From Lachnospiraceae bacterium UBA6452 (GTDB taxonomy: Bacteria > Bacillota > Clostridia > Lachnospirales > Lachnospiraceae): a stretch of DNA of 13,417 bases. The notes beneath the pieces are model-generated. The model was not told the origin of the DNA, did not search any database, and was given only the letters and a program-made list of their open reading frames with translations. Shown piece after piece: positions 12,879 to 13,417 of this stretch. The position numbers and the translations under genes were made by a program. Location: the NCBI GenBank assembly GCA_002441865.1, contig DJNY01000176.1, positions 1-13,417 on the forward strand, given 5' to 3'. Every line of letters starts with the position of its first letter. Position 1 is the first letter of the stretch.

Positions 12879-13417
12879 GTGAACGACAGAGCGGTTACAT
12901 TATTTGAAAAATATGATCTGGAAATAGAGAAGACGAGAAAAGGACGGGGCATGCTCATCGCGACAACGCCACAGGGCGAGATCACATTAACAGAGTATGC
13001 GGGATCTGTAGATCGTCTTCTTTTTGTGCGCGAAAAGATGGAACAGATCGCGCAGAAGTTTGATGAAAAGCTGGATCATATTCTGCCAACCACGGAGGGA
13101 GAGCTTTATTGCAGCGATTATGAGGGGCAGAATTATATAGCCAAACAATATCTGGATGGATTTGAATGTAATGTCACACAGGAGAGGCAGTGCATAGAAG
13201 CCATGCAGCGTATGGCACGGCTTCATATGGCTATGCGGCATTTGCAGGCCCAGCAGCCTTATCAGGCTGACCGGCTTTTAGAGGATTTTAAGCGCAAGGA
13301 TGCGGAGCTTGTAAGAGCACGCAATTTCATGCGGCGGCTGTCTGTAAAAGATGAATTTGCACTTATGTTTCTGCGGGCCTTCGAACGCTACTGGCAGCAG
13401 ACCAAGCTGGCACAGTC
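12879..13417 (+). CDS. CotS-like phosphotransferase-fold protein, partial
   Basis: The gene is open to the window end, with 179 codons visible. The sequence resembles the N-terminal half of the CotS/YutH group of spore-coat-associated proteins with an aminoglycoside phosphotransferase (kinase-like) fold. Its start, LFEKYDLEIEKTRKGRGM, is followed by a strand pair (LIATTPQGEITLTEY), a helix (DRLLFVREKMEQIAQKF), a second strand set (ILPTTEGELYCSDYEGQNYIAKQYLDG) and a hinge with MARLHMAM. Catalytic residues would lie beyond the window, so activity cannot be judged. The GTG at 12879 is preceded by GGAGG at a workable distance. It sits 62 bp after cca. The family match is by pattern recall and is only moderately secure. 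Confidence 0.65.
   Translation, partial: MNDRAVTLFEKYDLEIEKTRKGRGMLIATTPQGEITLTEYAGSVDRLLFVREKMEQIAQKFDEKLDHILPTTEGELYCSDYEGQNYIAKQYLDGFECNVTQERQCIEAMQRMARLHMAMRHLQAQQPYQADRLLEDFKRKDAELVRARNFMRRLSVKDEFALMFLRAFERYWQQTKLAQ

Overview
The window looks like chromosomal DNA of a low-to-moderate GC Clostridia, most likely a Lachnospiraceae-type gut bacterium. The pointers are a proline T-box, an rpsF-ssb-rpsR operon preceded by a DUF951 gene, an archaeal-type ProRS, a LacI-sensor/GGDEF protein with an SCGC motif, and an Rpn-type nuclease/transposase. This placement is inferred from gene families, not from a search.

Layout. 1-279: no gene; two copies of a 56-bp hairpin repeat. 280-603: tRNA-Asn, tRNA-Glu and tRNA-Cys, none with an encoded CCA, then a terminator. 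645-1304 (minus): a Maf nucleotide pyrophosphatase. 1361-4713 (plus): a clear promoter, a cytosolic sensor-diguanylate cyclase, a sirtuin starting at the very next base, and a DUF951 protein. 4710-5910: promoter, probable S6:S18 leader, rpsF, ssb, rpsR and a strong terminator. 5911-7206: palindrome-rich DNA and a broken Rpn-family gene carrying a nonsense codon and a palindromic insertion. 7235-13417: a consensus promoter, a proline T-box, 200 bp of hairpin repeats, then proS, ackA, a two-helix membrane protein, a YgjP-like metalloprotease, cca and a CotS-like kinase-fold gene running off the end. All run in one direction with short gaps (13 to 62 bp) and no obvious terminator between them.

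How it fits together. Much of the window serves translation: tRNAs, CCA addition, proline charging, and ribosomal proteins S6 and S18. The three tRNAs need the CCA enzyme encoded 11 kb downstream. The proline T-box probably governs proS and may also influence ackA and cca by read-through.

I see no unequivocal new defence or mobile system. The most unusual signal is a set of about eight short hairpins whose stems differ but whose loops are nearly all C-GNA-G (mostly C-GAA-G). They sit beside the tRNAs and between the T-box terminator and proS. Also notable are the Rpn gene split by a double-hairpin insert, the sensor-GGDEF protein lacking a DNA-binding domain, and a hairpin that would mask the ribosome binding site of the last gene.
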